Positions 27,667-35,176 of a stretch of DNA of 64,000 nt are shown one piece after another. Position 1 is the first letter of the stretch, and each line of letters opens with the position of its first letter. The DNA comes from Curtobacterium guangdongense (GTDB lineage Bacteria > Actinomycetota > Actinomycetes > Actinomycetales > Microbacteriaceae): positions 62,001 to 126,000 of the forward strand of contig NZ_JBMPIT010000007.1 of the NCBI RefSeq assembly GCF_049341845.1, given 5' to 3'. A program made the position numbers and the translations under genes. The notes under the pieces are model-generated. The model searched no databases and had not been told where the DNA came from. It saw nothing but the letters and a program-made list of their open reading frames with translations.

Positions 27667-28299
27667 TCAGCCGCGGCGCGCGAGCTCGAGCAACCCCACC
27701 AGTCCGGCGGGGTCCGGCGCGTACCCGGGCTCACGCTCCGAACGTCGTGCGCCGTACAGCTCGTAGGCGCGGAGCGCCGTCGCCGGCTCCAGCCCATCCG
27801 ACGTGAGCGCCGCCACCTCGGCCGCCCGCGCGTCGAAAGGGGTGGCGACCCGGTGGTGGACGGTCCCCGCTGCCAGGTCGGCGGCGCGCATCGACTCGAC
27901 CAGTGCCTCCCGTCCGATCCCCAGGACCAGGTGCAGGCCGATGAGCAGGTTGCCGCGCCCGAGCCGCGTCGCGGCGAGGGCCGCGTCGAACCGGACCTCG
28001 TTGTCGACGGGTGGCTCCGGCACGATGAGCATCGGACCCGTGGCCGTGAGATCGACCCGGCGACCGTCGCGGGCGACCAGTCGGAGGACCTGCCCGTCCG
28101 CCGTGTGCGACTCCTGCCACGCCCACAGCCGGGAGTCGAGCAGCCGCTCGACGTCGAGGCGCTCGGACGTCGTGACCTCCACGTCGAGATCGCTCCACGC
28201 GTCCAGGTCCCCGTCGACGAGCGAACCGTACGCCCGCAGGCTGCCGTCCGGCAGCGCGGTCCGCAACCGCTCGAAGGTTTCCGCCTGCCACGTCGCCAT
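27667..28299 (-). CDS. Nucleotidyltransferase-fold protein
   Basis: 210 residues from ATG 28299. The Pol-beta-type nucleotidyltransferase signature is clear (AYGSLVDGDLDAWSDLDVEV, G-S…D-x-D). The C-terminal part is helical, resembling aminoglycoside or lincosamide nucleotidyltransferases. The acceptor is unknown, and an antibiotic-modifying or nucleotide-second-messenger role would be guesswork. It is convergent with putA (3 bp apart) and divergent from the phosphatase gene (30 bp). Confidence 0.75.
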   Translation of the reverse strand: MATWQAETFERLRTALPDGSLRAYGSLVDGDLDAWSDLDVEVTTSERLDVERLLDSRLWAWQESHTADGQVLRLVARDGRRVDLTATGPMLIVPEPPVDNEVRFDAALAATRLGRGNLLIGLHLVLGIGREALVESMRAADLAAGTVHHRVATPFDARAAEVAALTSDGLEPATALRAYELYGARRSEREPGYAPDPAGLVGLLELARRG

Positions 28300-28329
28300 C
28301 GCTCCAGCATGCCGGATTACGGTGTCGGG

Positions 28330-29058
28330 ATGGCACCGACAGGACGCACGCTCGCCGCCGAGGGGCTGCGCAACGCCCGCGACCTCGGGGGCCTGCCGAC
28401 GCGGGACGGCGGGACCACGCCGGCCGGTCGGTTCTTCCGGTCCGAGTCGGTCGACCGGGTGACGACGGACGGGTGGGCAGCGATCCAAGACGCCGGCATC
28501 CGGACCGTCGTCGACCTCCGGGCACCGTCCGAGCGCGAGAAGGACACCGGTTCACGGCCGGACTGGCTGACGACGGTCGTCATCGACCACGACGACCTCG
28601 ACGACCAGGACTTCTGGGCGGACTTCTGGGACAACGGGCTGGTCGGCACGCCGCTCTACTACGGCCCACACCTCGACCGGAAGCCCGATCGGACCGTCGA
28701 GGTGCTCCGTGCGATGGTCCGCGCCGAACCCGGGGGTGTGCTGTTCCACTGCGCCGGAGGTCGAGACCGGACCGGGATCGTGTCGCTCGTGCTGCTGTCG
28801 ATCGCCGGGGTCGCGGCCGACGACATCGTGGACGACTACCTCATCACGGTCGAGACCGCACCCGCGCTGTTCGCCGCGATCGGTGTGCCGGTACACGAGG
28901 ACCAGATCGAGGCGCTCTGCGCCGAGCACGGCACCACGGTCGCCGACGCGTTCCGCGCCGTCGTCGACGGCTTCGACGTGGACGCGTTCGTCGCGCGGTC
29001 CGGTCTGGACGCATCCGAACTGGAGGCCCTGCGCACGTTCCGCGCGCGCGTCACGTGA
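28330..29058 (+). CDS. Tyrosine/phosphoinositide-type protein phosphatase
   Basis: 242 residues. The P-loop HCAGGRDRTG follows the HC-x5-R pattern with the DR seen in LipA/PtpB-type dual phosphatases, and the N-terminus NARDLGGLPTRDGGTTPAGRFFRSES is the usual lead of that family. Cytosolic, no signal peptide. An ATG 18 bp upstream is possible. Substrate unknown; it may act on phosphoproteins or phosphoinositides. Confidence 0.88.
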   Translation: MAPTGRTLAAEGLRNARDLGGLPTRDGGTTPAGRFFRSESVDRVTTDGWAAIQDAGIRTVVDLRAPSEREKDTGSRPDWLTTVVIDHDDLDDQDFWADFWDNGLVGTPLYYGPHLDRKPDRTVEVLRAMVRAEPGGVLFHCAGGRDRTGIVSLVLLSIAGVAADDIVDDYLITVETAPALFAAIGVPVHEDQIEALCAEHGTTVADAFRAVVDGFDVDAFVARSGLDASELEALRTFRARVT

Positions 29059-29103
29059 GTCGTGCCTCCCGTCCAGGGCGGTGGTCGGCCCTATCGTGGA
29101 GCG

Positions 29104-29925
29104 ATGCGGCACCTGATCCGACTCGACGACTGGACGGCCGCCGACGCGGCGGCCGTGTTCGCCCTCGCCGACGCCTACCGCGGCGGTACGGGGCCGGTGA
29201 CGGACGGTGCGGCGGTGATGTTCTTCCCGCCGTCGAGCCTGCGCACGCGGGTGTCGTTCGAACGGGGTGCGCGGCAGATGGGCCTCCAGCCGATCGTCTT
29301 CCCGCCGGAGACGCTCGACAAGCCCGAGGCGCTCGGCGACGTCGCGGGGTACCTGGCGCAGTGGGCCGACGTCGTCGTCGCCCGGCACCCGTCGATCGCG
29401 GTGCTCGAGGACCTGGCAGGTCCGGACGCACTCCCGGTCGTGAACGCGATGACCGACGGAAACCACCCGTGCGAGGTGCTGTCGGACGTCTACGCCCTGT
29501 CGCAGCACGGTGACGTCCGAGCACTGCGGTTCCTGTTCGTCGGCGCGGACGGCAACATCGCGCGGGCGTGGCACGAGGCCGCCGCACTGTTCGACCTCGA
29601 CCTCGTCCACTGCTGCCCGGACGGACTCGCGACGCCCGGAGCCGTGTGGACGGACGACCTCGCCACCGCCATGCGCTCGGCCGACGTCGTCCTGACCGAC
29701 GGGCCGGGTCGACACGCTGCAGCGCTCGAGCGCTTCCGGATCACCACGGAACTCCTGGCGACCGCGCCGTCGGGCGTGCGGTTCGCCCCGTGTCCGCCGT
29801 TCGTCCGGGGGCGGGAGGCGACCGCCGGGGCACTCGCGGGTGACGCCTTCGTCGGGTACGGGTTCAAGCGTTCCCTGTTGCCCGTGCAGCAGGCCGTGCT
29901 GGCGTACTGCCTGGGACTCGGCTAG
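29104..29925 (+). CDS. Divergent carbamoyltransferase-family protein (not a typical OTCase)
   Basis: 273 residues, shorter than the 310-330 of ornithine carbamoyltransferases. The carbamoyl-phosphate motif is SLRTR instead of STRTR, and the next motif is HPCE instead of HPCQ. The ornithine-side motif HCLP is replaced by FAPCPPFVRG. The fold is clear (FFPPSSLRTRVSFERGARQMG, MTDGNHPCEVLSDVYALSQ), but the amino acceptor is probably not ornithine. It starts 45 bp after the phosphatase gene on the same strand. Confidence 0.75.
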   Translation: MRHLIRLDDWTAADAAAVFALADAYRGGTGPVTDGAAVMFFPPSSLRTRVSFERGARQMGLQPIVFPPETLDKPEALGDVAGYLAQWADVVVARHPSIAVLEDLAGPDALPVVNAMTDGNHPCEVLSDVYALSQHGDVRALRFLFVGADGNIARAWHEAAALFDLDLVHCCPDGLATPGAVWTDDLATAMRSADVVLTDGPGRHAAALERFRITTELLATAPSGVRFAPCPPFVRGREATAGALAGDAFVGYGFKRSLLPVQQAVLAYCLGLG

Positions 29926-29928
29926 CGG

Positions 29929-30126
29929 TCAGTCCTCTTCGTCGCCCCGGTCCTCGTCCACGACGCCGGTCTCGTCCATCCGGTCGCGGAGGTGGTCGGC
30001 CATCGCGGCGGCGCCCTCGTGGCCGTGGTCCTGGTCGACCTGCTCGATGAGTCCGGAGAGCTTCTCGTGGTTCGTGGCCTCGGTGGCGCCGTCCATGACG
30101 GGCTCGGTCTGTTCGTTGTCGCTCAT
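29929..30126 (-). CDS. Small acidic hypothetical protein
   Basis: 65 residues from ATG 30126 (MSDNEQTEP). Acidic, with a central helix (HEKLSGLIEQVDQDHGHEGAAAMADHLRDRMDETG) and a D/E-rich C-terminus. No membrane segment or signal. It is preceded by the hairpin- and repeat-rich intergenic region and convergent with the carbamoyltransferase-like gene. I do not recognise it. Confidence 0.55.
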   Translation of the reverse strand: MSDNEQTEPVMDGATEATNHEKLSGLIEQVDQDHGHEGAAAMADHLRDRMDETGVVDEDRGDEED

Positions 30127-30363
30127 GTGCGGGACGCTACGCGGGGGTCCCGTGAGCCATTCGCAAGTGGACACCCGAACTGGGGGACCGAACTGTCTGT
30201 CCCCCTAAGTGCGGACCCGCTACTGTCGTCGTCAGCGAACCACACCCGGTCGGTGGAACCCCTGACCACCGCAGGTTCGCCGAGAGCATCGATGCTCCGG
30301 CCCTTCGAGCGTCCCCCTGTGCTCGGGCCGGAGCGTCCTTGCTCACCGCTGCTCATCGTCAGA

Positions 30364-30399
30364 GCGACGACAACACCGCTGTCGTACGACATCGACTCT
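30364..30399. repeat. Direct repeat A with palindrome TGTCGTACGACA
   Basis: 36-bp copy; the palindrome lies at 30380-30391. It matches copy B over about 30 positions (GCGACGA … CCGCTGTCGTACGACATCGA … TCT) with a 3-bp length difference. Palindrome centres of A and B are 73 bp apart, about seven helical turns. Confidence 0.7.
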
Positions 30400-30439
30400 G
30401 ACGTCGTCCCGCGCCTGCAACCGTTGCACACGCGGGGGA

Positions 30440-30472
30440 GCGACGATGCCGCTGTCGTACGACATCGAGTCT
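30440..30472. repeat. Direct repeat B with palindrome TGTCGTACGACA
   Basis: 33-bp copy; the palindrome lies at 30453-30464. A third half-site TGTCGTAC begins at 30472, immediately after the copy. Confidence 0.7.
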
Positions 30473-30530
30473 GTCGTACCGAGTCGGCAGCCCCGGCGCC
30501 CCGGCGCTCCGGCGTCCGACGAAGCGAGCC

Positions 30531-31295
30531 TCAGCGACCGACGCCGAACCGCGTCGTCACCCCCGGCGAGTACAGCACCGAGTCCGGCGGGAGCTCCGCC
30601 AGCGAGAACGGCAGCCCCGCGGCCCCCAGCAGGTCGTCCCGCAGCACCCGCACCGACGCCCGGTGCAGCGGCCACGACTCGTGCTCGTTCGGCCAGAACC
30701 GGGTGACCCCGGCTCGACGGACGTGCATGCCCCACCGTGCCGTCAGGAACGTGTCGAGCGCCGATGGTTCGTCGATCGCGTCGCCGATCGACACGTCGAC
30801 TACCGAACGCAGCTGCGTCCCGTGTCGCCGCATCGCGTACCCGACCCGACCGGAGCCGACCCGGCACTCGGCACGCGCCCAGTGGTACGGCAACCCGGTG
30901 AGCGTCCGCGCGCCGATGGTCGGAGCGAGGCGACCGGCATCGAGCGAGAGGAACACGACCCCGTGCTGCCCGTGCTCGTCCACCGTGTAGACGCGCACGT
31001 TCACCTCGACGAACGTCCCGAGTCCGTCCGGCACGGCGATCGGCGGGAACCGGGTGTCCTCGAACCGGAACCCGATGAGCCCCACCCACGTGGTCGTCCC
31101 GTCGTCGGTGCCGTCCGCGGCCATCGTGTCCGGACGCGTCCCCGCCGGCAACAGCGGCGCCACCGCAGAGACGTCCACGCGCCAGTGCACGAAGACGACG
31201 TCGCGCCACGCCTGCTCGATCCACGGCCGCCCCGGCAGCGCAGGGGCGACGGCCTGGAGGCTCGGCTCGAACCCGGCAGACCGGCCGGCGGTCAC
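30531..31295 (-). CDS. DUF2071 (YqjF-like) protein
   Basis: 254 residues from GTG 31295. It has the DUF2071 features: WIEQAWRDVVFVHWRVD near the start, then LPAGTRPDT, WVGLIGFRF and FVEVNVRVYTVDEHGQHGVVFLSLDAGRL. The soluble beta-rich fold is distantly related to acetoacetate decarboxylase. Function unknown. GTGA overlap with the nitroreductase gene shows co-translation in a three-gene unit (membrane protein, nitroreductase, DUF2071). Confidence 0.82.
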   Translation of the reverse strand: MTAGRSAGFEPSLQAVAPALPGRPWIEQAWRDVVFVHWRVDVSAVAPLLPAGTRPDTMAADGTDDGTTTWVGLIGFRFEDTRFPPIAVPDGLGTFVEVNVRVYTVDEHGQHGVVFLSLDAGRLAPTIGARTLTGLPYHWARAECRVGSGRVGYAMRRHGTQLRSVVDVSIGDAIDEPSALDTFLTARWGMHVRRAGVTRFWPNEHESWPLHRASVRVLRDDLLGAAGLPFSLAELPPDSVLYSPGVTTRFGVGR

Positions 31296-32143
31296 GAGAC
31301 GCTCGCGTCGTCGATGTGGGTCGCCACCGGCGCGTCGTCCCACCCCTGCTGCGGGGTGTCGCAGGTCCCGCGGAACACGTACTGGGATGGCCGCTTCCGC
31401 TCGCTCGAGGTCCAGTCGATCGCCGGACGCCGACGCTCCGGCGGCAGGTACCCGATCCGGTACACGGCCATCAGCTCGAGCTCCGGGGGCACCCGCAGCA
31501 GCCCCTCGATCTCCTCCCATGCGCCGGGGGTCTCCATCGGGAACGACACGAACTGGATGCCGAGGCCGAGCTCGGTCGTCGACAGCCAGATGTTCTCCAT
31601 CGCCGCGCCCATGCTGAACACCGAGTAGAAGCCCGAGAGCTCCTCCTTCCGGTATTCGTGCCGGTCGAGCATCACCCCGAGCAGCAGCGGCGACCCGGCG
31701 ACGAGCTTCCGGTTCTCCTCGCCGAGCGTCTGCGGCACTCGGAGCGTGTTCATGAGGAGCTGCCCGCGCTTCGTGAACACCTGCTTCGTGAAGGGCTTGA
31801 GCGGACCGGGGAGCTTGTCGAACAGCATCCCGTCGCGCCGTTCGTCCATCTCGGCCTGGCTGAAGCGGAAGTAGGGCTTGTAGCGCTGGAAGAACGTCCC
31901 CTCGGCCATCGTGCGGGTCATCGAGCGCCCGCTGATCTCGGCGACGCGTTCGATCGTCGGTCGTTCCTCGACGAGCACGAACCGCCACGGCTGGCTGTTC
32001 AGCTGCGACGGTGCCCGGCCGGCGAGCTCGACGAGGAGCCGCTGGTGCTCCTCGGAGACCGGGTCGGGCAGGAACGCCCCGTTCGTCGTGCGCCGGCGCC
32101 GGATGGCCTCGAAGAGCTCCACTGCTGTCCTCCCAGCGGTCAT
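31292..32143 (-). CDS. Nitroreductase-family protein
   Basis: 283 residues. FMN-binding nitroreductase fold with RRTTNGAFLPDPV near the N-terminus, RAPSQLNSQPWRFVLVEE, and FSMGAAMENIWLSTTELGLGIQFVS. It is longer than typical NfsB-type enzymes because of an insertion (about residues 85-140, basic and aromatic). NAD(P)H-dependent reduction of an unknown substrate is expected. It overlaps its neighbours on both sides (ATGA and GTGA). Confidence 0.87.
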   Translation of the reverse strand: MTAGRTAVELFEAIRRRRTTNGAFLPDPVSEEHQRLLVELAGRAPSQLNSQPWRFVLVEERPTIERVAEISGRSMTRTMAEGTFFQRYKPYFRFSQAEMDERRDGMLFDKLPGPLKPFTKQVFTKRGQLLMNTLRVPQTLGEENRKLVAGSPLLLGVMLDRHEYRKEELSGFYSVFSMGAAMENIWLSTTELGLGIQFVSFPMETPGAWEEIEGLLRVPPELELMAVYRIGYLPPERRRPAIDWTSSERKRPSQYVFRGTCDTPQQGWDDAPVATHIDDASVS

Positions 32144-32478
32144 CGCCGGGACAGCATCGCCCCGAGGTAGGACGGTGCGGCGGCGACCGCGACTCTCCAG
32201 TGTGCTCCGGTGCGGGGGTTGGTGCGCGGCGCCATCGCGAGCGGCACGAGCGCGGGCAGCAGGAACAGCGCCGACCGGGAGCGCGTCCAGAGCGGCGTGG
32301 TCGCCGCGACGCCCGTGAGGGTCGCGGTCACGACGAACAGGCCGTGGTGCACGACGCGGAGCTTCTTCGTCCGGATGACGCGCACCGCCACGGCGGTGCC
32401 CCAGAGGCAGTTGGCGACGTAGGCGGCGGCCGCAGCGGTGACCATCCGGCGGGCGGCCACTGATCCGACGGGAGGCAT
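32140..32478 (-). CDS. Small integral membrane protein
   Basis: 112 residues from ATG 32478, 6 nt after a perfect GGGAGG; an ATG at 32511 lacks such a site. About three hydrophobic segments (AAAAAYVANCLWGTAVAV, HHGLFVVTATLTGVAA, ALFLLPALVPLAMA). The first gene of the nitroreductase unit, to which it is coupled by ATGA. No known function. Confidence 0.65.
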   Translation of the reverse strand: MPPVGSVAARRMVTAAAAAYVANCLWGTAVAVRVIRTKKLRVVHHGLFVVTATLTGVAATTPLWTRSRSALFLLPALVPLAMAPRTNPRTGAHWRVAVAAAPSYLGAMLSRR

Positions 32479-32593
32479 GGCGAGCCTCCCGTCCGTCGTC
32501 CTGCGTCCCATGGACGCGAAGCTACGCGCTTCGGCCCGCGGAATCATCCGCATGGGTGATGCGTGGAATATCAGCATCCCGGATCATGGGACC

Positions 32594-33604
32594 ATGACCT
32601 CGACCTCGACCTCGACCTCGACCTCGGAACGCTACCGGTTCATCGACGTGCTCCGGGGGTTCGCGCTCTTCGGCATCCTCTTCGTCAACGCGATCGACAT
32701 CTCGCGCGTCGGGAGCGGCTGGGTCGAACTCCACAACACCGCGATGCCGGCCGACCCGGTCCGCGACCTGCTGTACCTCACGACGCAGACGCGGTTCGTC
32801 CCGATCTTCAACACGCTGTTCGGAGTGAGTCTGTTCTTCGTCCTGCAGGGCGCTCGGGAACGCGCCGCACGGCCCTGGCTCGTGATGGTCCGCCGACTGG
32901 TGGGTCTGGTGCTCATCGGTGCCGTGCTCATGCTGGTCTACCCGGGCAACGTCCTGACCGAGTACGGCGTCGCCGGACTGGTCGTGCTGCCGATCGTCCT
33001 GTTCGCACCCCGCTGGCTCACCCTGGCGGTCGGTGTGGTGCTCACGGTCGCCGGGTACGCGCTGACCGGAGGCGGTCTCGCGGCGACACCGGGGCTCATG
33101 CTGCTCGGCGCCGGACTCGCCGCCTACGGCATCCCGAAGGCGCTGGGCGGCTCGGGGCGCTGGGTCCTCGTGGTGTTCGTCGTCGCGACCGCTGTCGGTG
33201 TCCCGTTGGCGTGGGCGCAGGTCGCCGAGCACTCCGGGGACCCGCGGTTCTCCGTCATCGGTGGGATCGCCGGTGGCGTGGTGGCGGTGGCGTACACGAC
33301 CGGGCTCGCGCTCCTCTGGCGGACTCCACTCCGACGAGGACTCGCGGCGTTCTTCGAGCCGCTCGGGCGGATGGCGCTCACGAACTACGTCGCCGCCGTG
33401 GTGCTCGCCGCCATCAGTGCAGTCGTGGACTTCTCCATGATGACTGCCGTGTGGCCGGTCGTGGCGATCGGCTTCGTGCTCATCGTGGTCCAGTCGGTGT
33501 GCAGCCGATCCTGGCTCCGGCATTTCGCCTACGGGCCGGTCGAGTGGCTCTGGCGGACGGCGACCTGGGTGCGTCCTGCACCGTGGTGGTCCCCGGCCCG
33601 ATGA
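32594..33604 (+). CDS. DUF418-family multi-span membrane protein
   Basis: 336 residues. The start MTSTSTSTSTSERYRFIDVLRGFALFGILFVN gives the DUF418 N-terminal signature, then about eight to nine transmembrane helices, and the C-terminal motif GPVEWLWRTATW is typical of the family. DUF418 proteins are uncharacterised transporters or acyltransferase-like membrane proteins. The N-terminal (Thr-Ser)5 is coded by a hexanucleotide repeat, which may vary in length. It is divergent from the small membrane protein gene. Confidence 0.85.
   Translation: MTSTSTSTSTSERYRFIDVLRGFALFGILFVNAIDISRVGSGWVELHNTAMPADPVRDLLYLTTQTRFVPIFNTLFGVSLFFVLQGARERAARPWLVMVRRLVGLVLIGAVLMLVYPGNVLTEYGVAGLVVLPIVLFAPRWLTLAVGVVLTVAGYALTGGGLAATPGLMLLGAGLAAYGIPKALGGSGRWVLVVFVVATAVGVPLAWAQVAEHSGDPRFSVIGGIAGGVVAVAYTTGLALLWRTPLRRGLAAFFEPLGRMALTNYVAAVVLAAISAVVDFSMMTAVWPVVAIGFVLIVVQSVCSRSWLRHFAYGPVEWLWRTATWVRPAPWWSPAR
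32597..32626 (+). repeat. Hexanucleotide tandem repeat (ACCTCG x5)
   Basis: Five perfect units directly after the ATG of the DUF418 gene, coding Thr-Ser five times. A change in unit number would keep the frame but alter the cytoplasmic N-terminus and the ribosome-start context. Confidence 0.9.
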
Positions 33605-33611
33605 CGGCGGT

Positions 33612-34049
33612 TCAGGCGGATTCGCGCGAGACGAGCCGGGACAGCACGATCGCGCTGCGTGTGTGGTCCACCTGCGGAGCGAGCCGGACCCGGTCGAGCG
33701 CCTCTTCCAGCGCCGGGAGGTCCTTCGAACGCATGTGCACCACCGCGTCGGCACTGCCCGTGACCGTACCGGCGTCGACGACCTCGGGAACGGAGTCGAG
33801 CAGCGAGCGGAGCTCGTCGGGGGAGACCGTGCCGCGGCAGTAGAGCTCGACCCAGGCCTCGGTGCCACGGTCCTCGACCGCGGGGTCGACCTTGATCGTG
33901 AACCCACGGATGACGCCATCGGCGACGAGCCGGTCGACGCGACGCTTCACGGCCGATGCGGAGAGCCCGACGACCGATCCGATGTCGCCGTAGCCGGCGC
34001 GTGCGTTGTCCCGGAGTTGATCCAGGATGCGGTGGTCGAGCGAATCCAT
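33612..34049 (-). CDS. Lrp/AsnC-family regulator
   Basis: 145 residues from ATG 34049. The AsnC-type helix-turn-helix (MDSLDHRILDQLRDNARAGYGDIGSVVGLSASAVKRRVDRLVADGVIRGFTIKVDP) is followed by the RAM effector domain (VELYCRGTVSPDELRSLL … VTGSADAVVHMRS). It is divergent from ddaH-rocD, so it probably controls arginine/ornithine catabolism in response to an amino acid. It is convergent with the DUF418 gene. Confidence 0.92.
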   Translation of the reverse strand: MDSLDHRILDQLRDNARAGYGDIGSVVGLSASAVKRRVDRLVADGVIRGFTIKVDPAVEDRGTEAWVELYCRGTVSPDELRSLLDSVPEVVDAGTVTGSADAVVHMRSKDLPALEEALDRVRLAPQVDHTRSAIVLSRLVSRESA

Positions 34050-34186
34050 CGGACACCATCGTACGCGGAGTTCTTGCGAGGACGCCGGGCTCAACGCACG
34101 AAACGTGCGCGCCGACCTGCTGCGTTCTCCGCCTCGGCTTCCCTAGACTGGGCCTCGGCGTCGACCTGGTCCGCCCGCGGAACACA

Positions 34187-34211
34187 CGGTGAGTGAGCCT
34201 GCATCTCACCG
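34187..34211 (+). promoter_or_regulatory. Hairpin in the ddaH leader
   Basis: A perfect 7-bp stem CGGTGAG/CTCACCG with an 11-nt loop, 56 bp before the ddaH start. CCCAGG, CCTGG and CCCAGG segments between it and the ribosome site (AGGAGG, 34256-34261) could form alternative pairings. Could be an attenuator or chance; I match it to no known riboswitch. Confidence 0.3.
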
Positions 34212-34267
34212 AGATCTCCCCAGGTGGTTCCTGGCAGGCTCGGGCCCGAAGTCCCAGGAGGACTCCA

Positions 34268-35176
34268 GTGTCGACTCAAGCACCGTCGAACCCCGCACCC
34301 GCCACCAGCACGGCACCGTTCCGGACCGCCACCAAGCGCACGATCCTGATGTGCAAGCCGGACTTCTACACGGTGAGCTACCGGATCAACCCGTGGATGC
34401 ACCCCGAGGACCCGACCGACACCTCGAAGGCCGTCGCGCAGTGGCAGGACCTGTACGACGTGTACCAGGGCCTCGGCTTCGAGATCCACCTCATCGACCC
34501 GATCGACGGCCTGCCCGACATGGTCTACGCGGCGAACGGCGGCTTCGTGCTCGACGGTGTCGCGTACGGCGCGAAGTTCCAGTACCCGGAGCGCCAGCCC
34601 GAGGGGCCCGCGTACATGGACTGGTTCCGCCAGGCGGGCCTCCGGGTCGCCGAGCCCGTCGAGACGAACGAGGGCGAGGGCGACTTCCTGCTCGTCGGTG
34701 ACGTCATCCTCGCCGGCACCGGATTCCGGTCCGACAGCACCTCGCACGACGAGATCGCGAAGGTCTACGGCCGCGACGTCATCACGCTCAAGCTCATCAA
34801 CCCGAGCTTCTACCACCTCGACACCGCCATCGCCGTGCTCGACCCCGAGCCCGACGCCGAGGGCAAGTCGAACATCGCGTACCTCGAGAGCGCGTTCGAC
34901 GAGCCGTCGCTCACGATCCTCCGCGAGCGCTTCCCGGACGCGATCGTCGCGACCGAGGAGGACGCCGCGATCCTCGGACTGAACTCGTACTCCGACGGGT
35001 ACAACGTCGTGATCGCCTCGCGTGCGACGACCTTCGCCTCGCAGCTGCGCGAGAAGGGCTACAACCCCATCGGCGTCGACCTGTCCGAGCTGCTGCTCGG
35101 CGGCGGTGGCGTGAAGTGCTGCACGCTCGACCTGCACCCCGTCGGCACCGGCACGTCCGTGGCCCGGTCCGTCTGA
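34268..35176 (+). CDS. ddaH: Dimethylargininase / arginine deiminase-superfamily hydrolase
   Basis: 302 residues from GTG 34268, with AGGAGG upstream. Guanidino-modifying-enzyme fold with catalytic His in FYHLDTAIAVLDP and catalytic Cys in GGGGVKCCTLDLHPV; the acidic substrate motif is VYAANGGFVLDG. It hydrolyses methylated arginine or a related guanidino compound to citrulline-type products. The downstream overlap (TGATG) with rocD and the divergent Lrp gene suggest an arginine/ornithine catabolic unit. Confidence 0.9.
   Translation: MSTQAPSNPAPATSTAPFRTATKRTILMCKPDFYTVSYRINPWMHPEDPTDTSKAVAQWQDLYDVYQGLGFEIHLIDPIDGLPDMVYAANGGFVLDGVAYGAKFQYPERQPEGPAYMDWFRQAGLRVAEPVETNEGEGDFLLVGDVILAGTGFRSDSTSHDEIAKVYGRDVITLKLINPSFYHLDTAIAVLDPEPDAEGKSNIAYLESAFDEPSLTILRERFPDAIVATEEDAAILGLNSYSDGYNVVIASRATTFASQLREKGYNPIGVDLSELLLGGGGVKCCTLDLHPVGTGTSVARSV

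Larger units (their letters stand above)
30127..30530. other. 404-bp gene-free region with hairpins and repeats
   Basis: No convincing protein gene. It holds a 7-bp stem (GGGGGAC 30182-30188 with GTCCCCC 30199-30205), a 6-bp stem (30251-30256 with 30266-30271), and a 10-bp perfect stem (GCTCCGGCCC 30294-30303 with GGGCCGGAGC 30325-30334). Two imperfect direct repeats, each with the palindrome TGTCGTACGACA, follow. It may be a structured RNA or a regulatory array; both flanking genes are on the minus strand. Confidence 0.5.
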
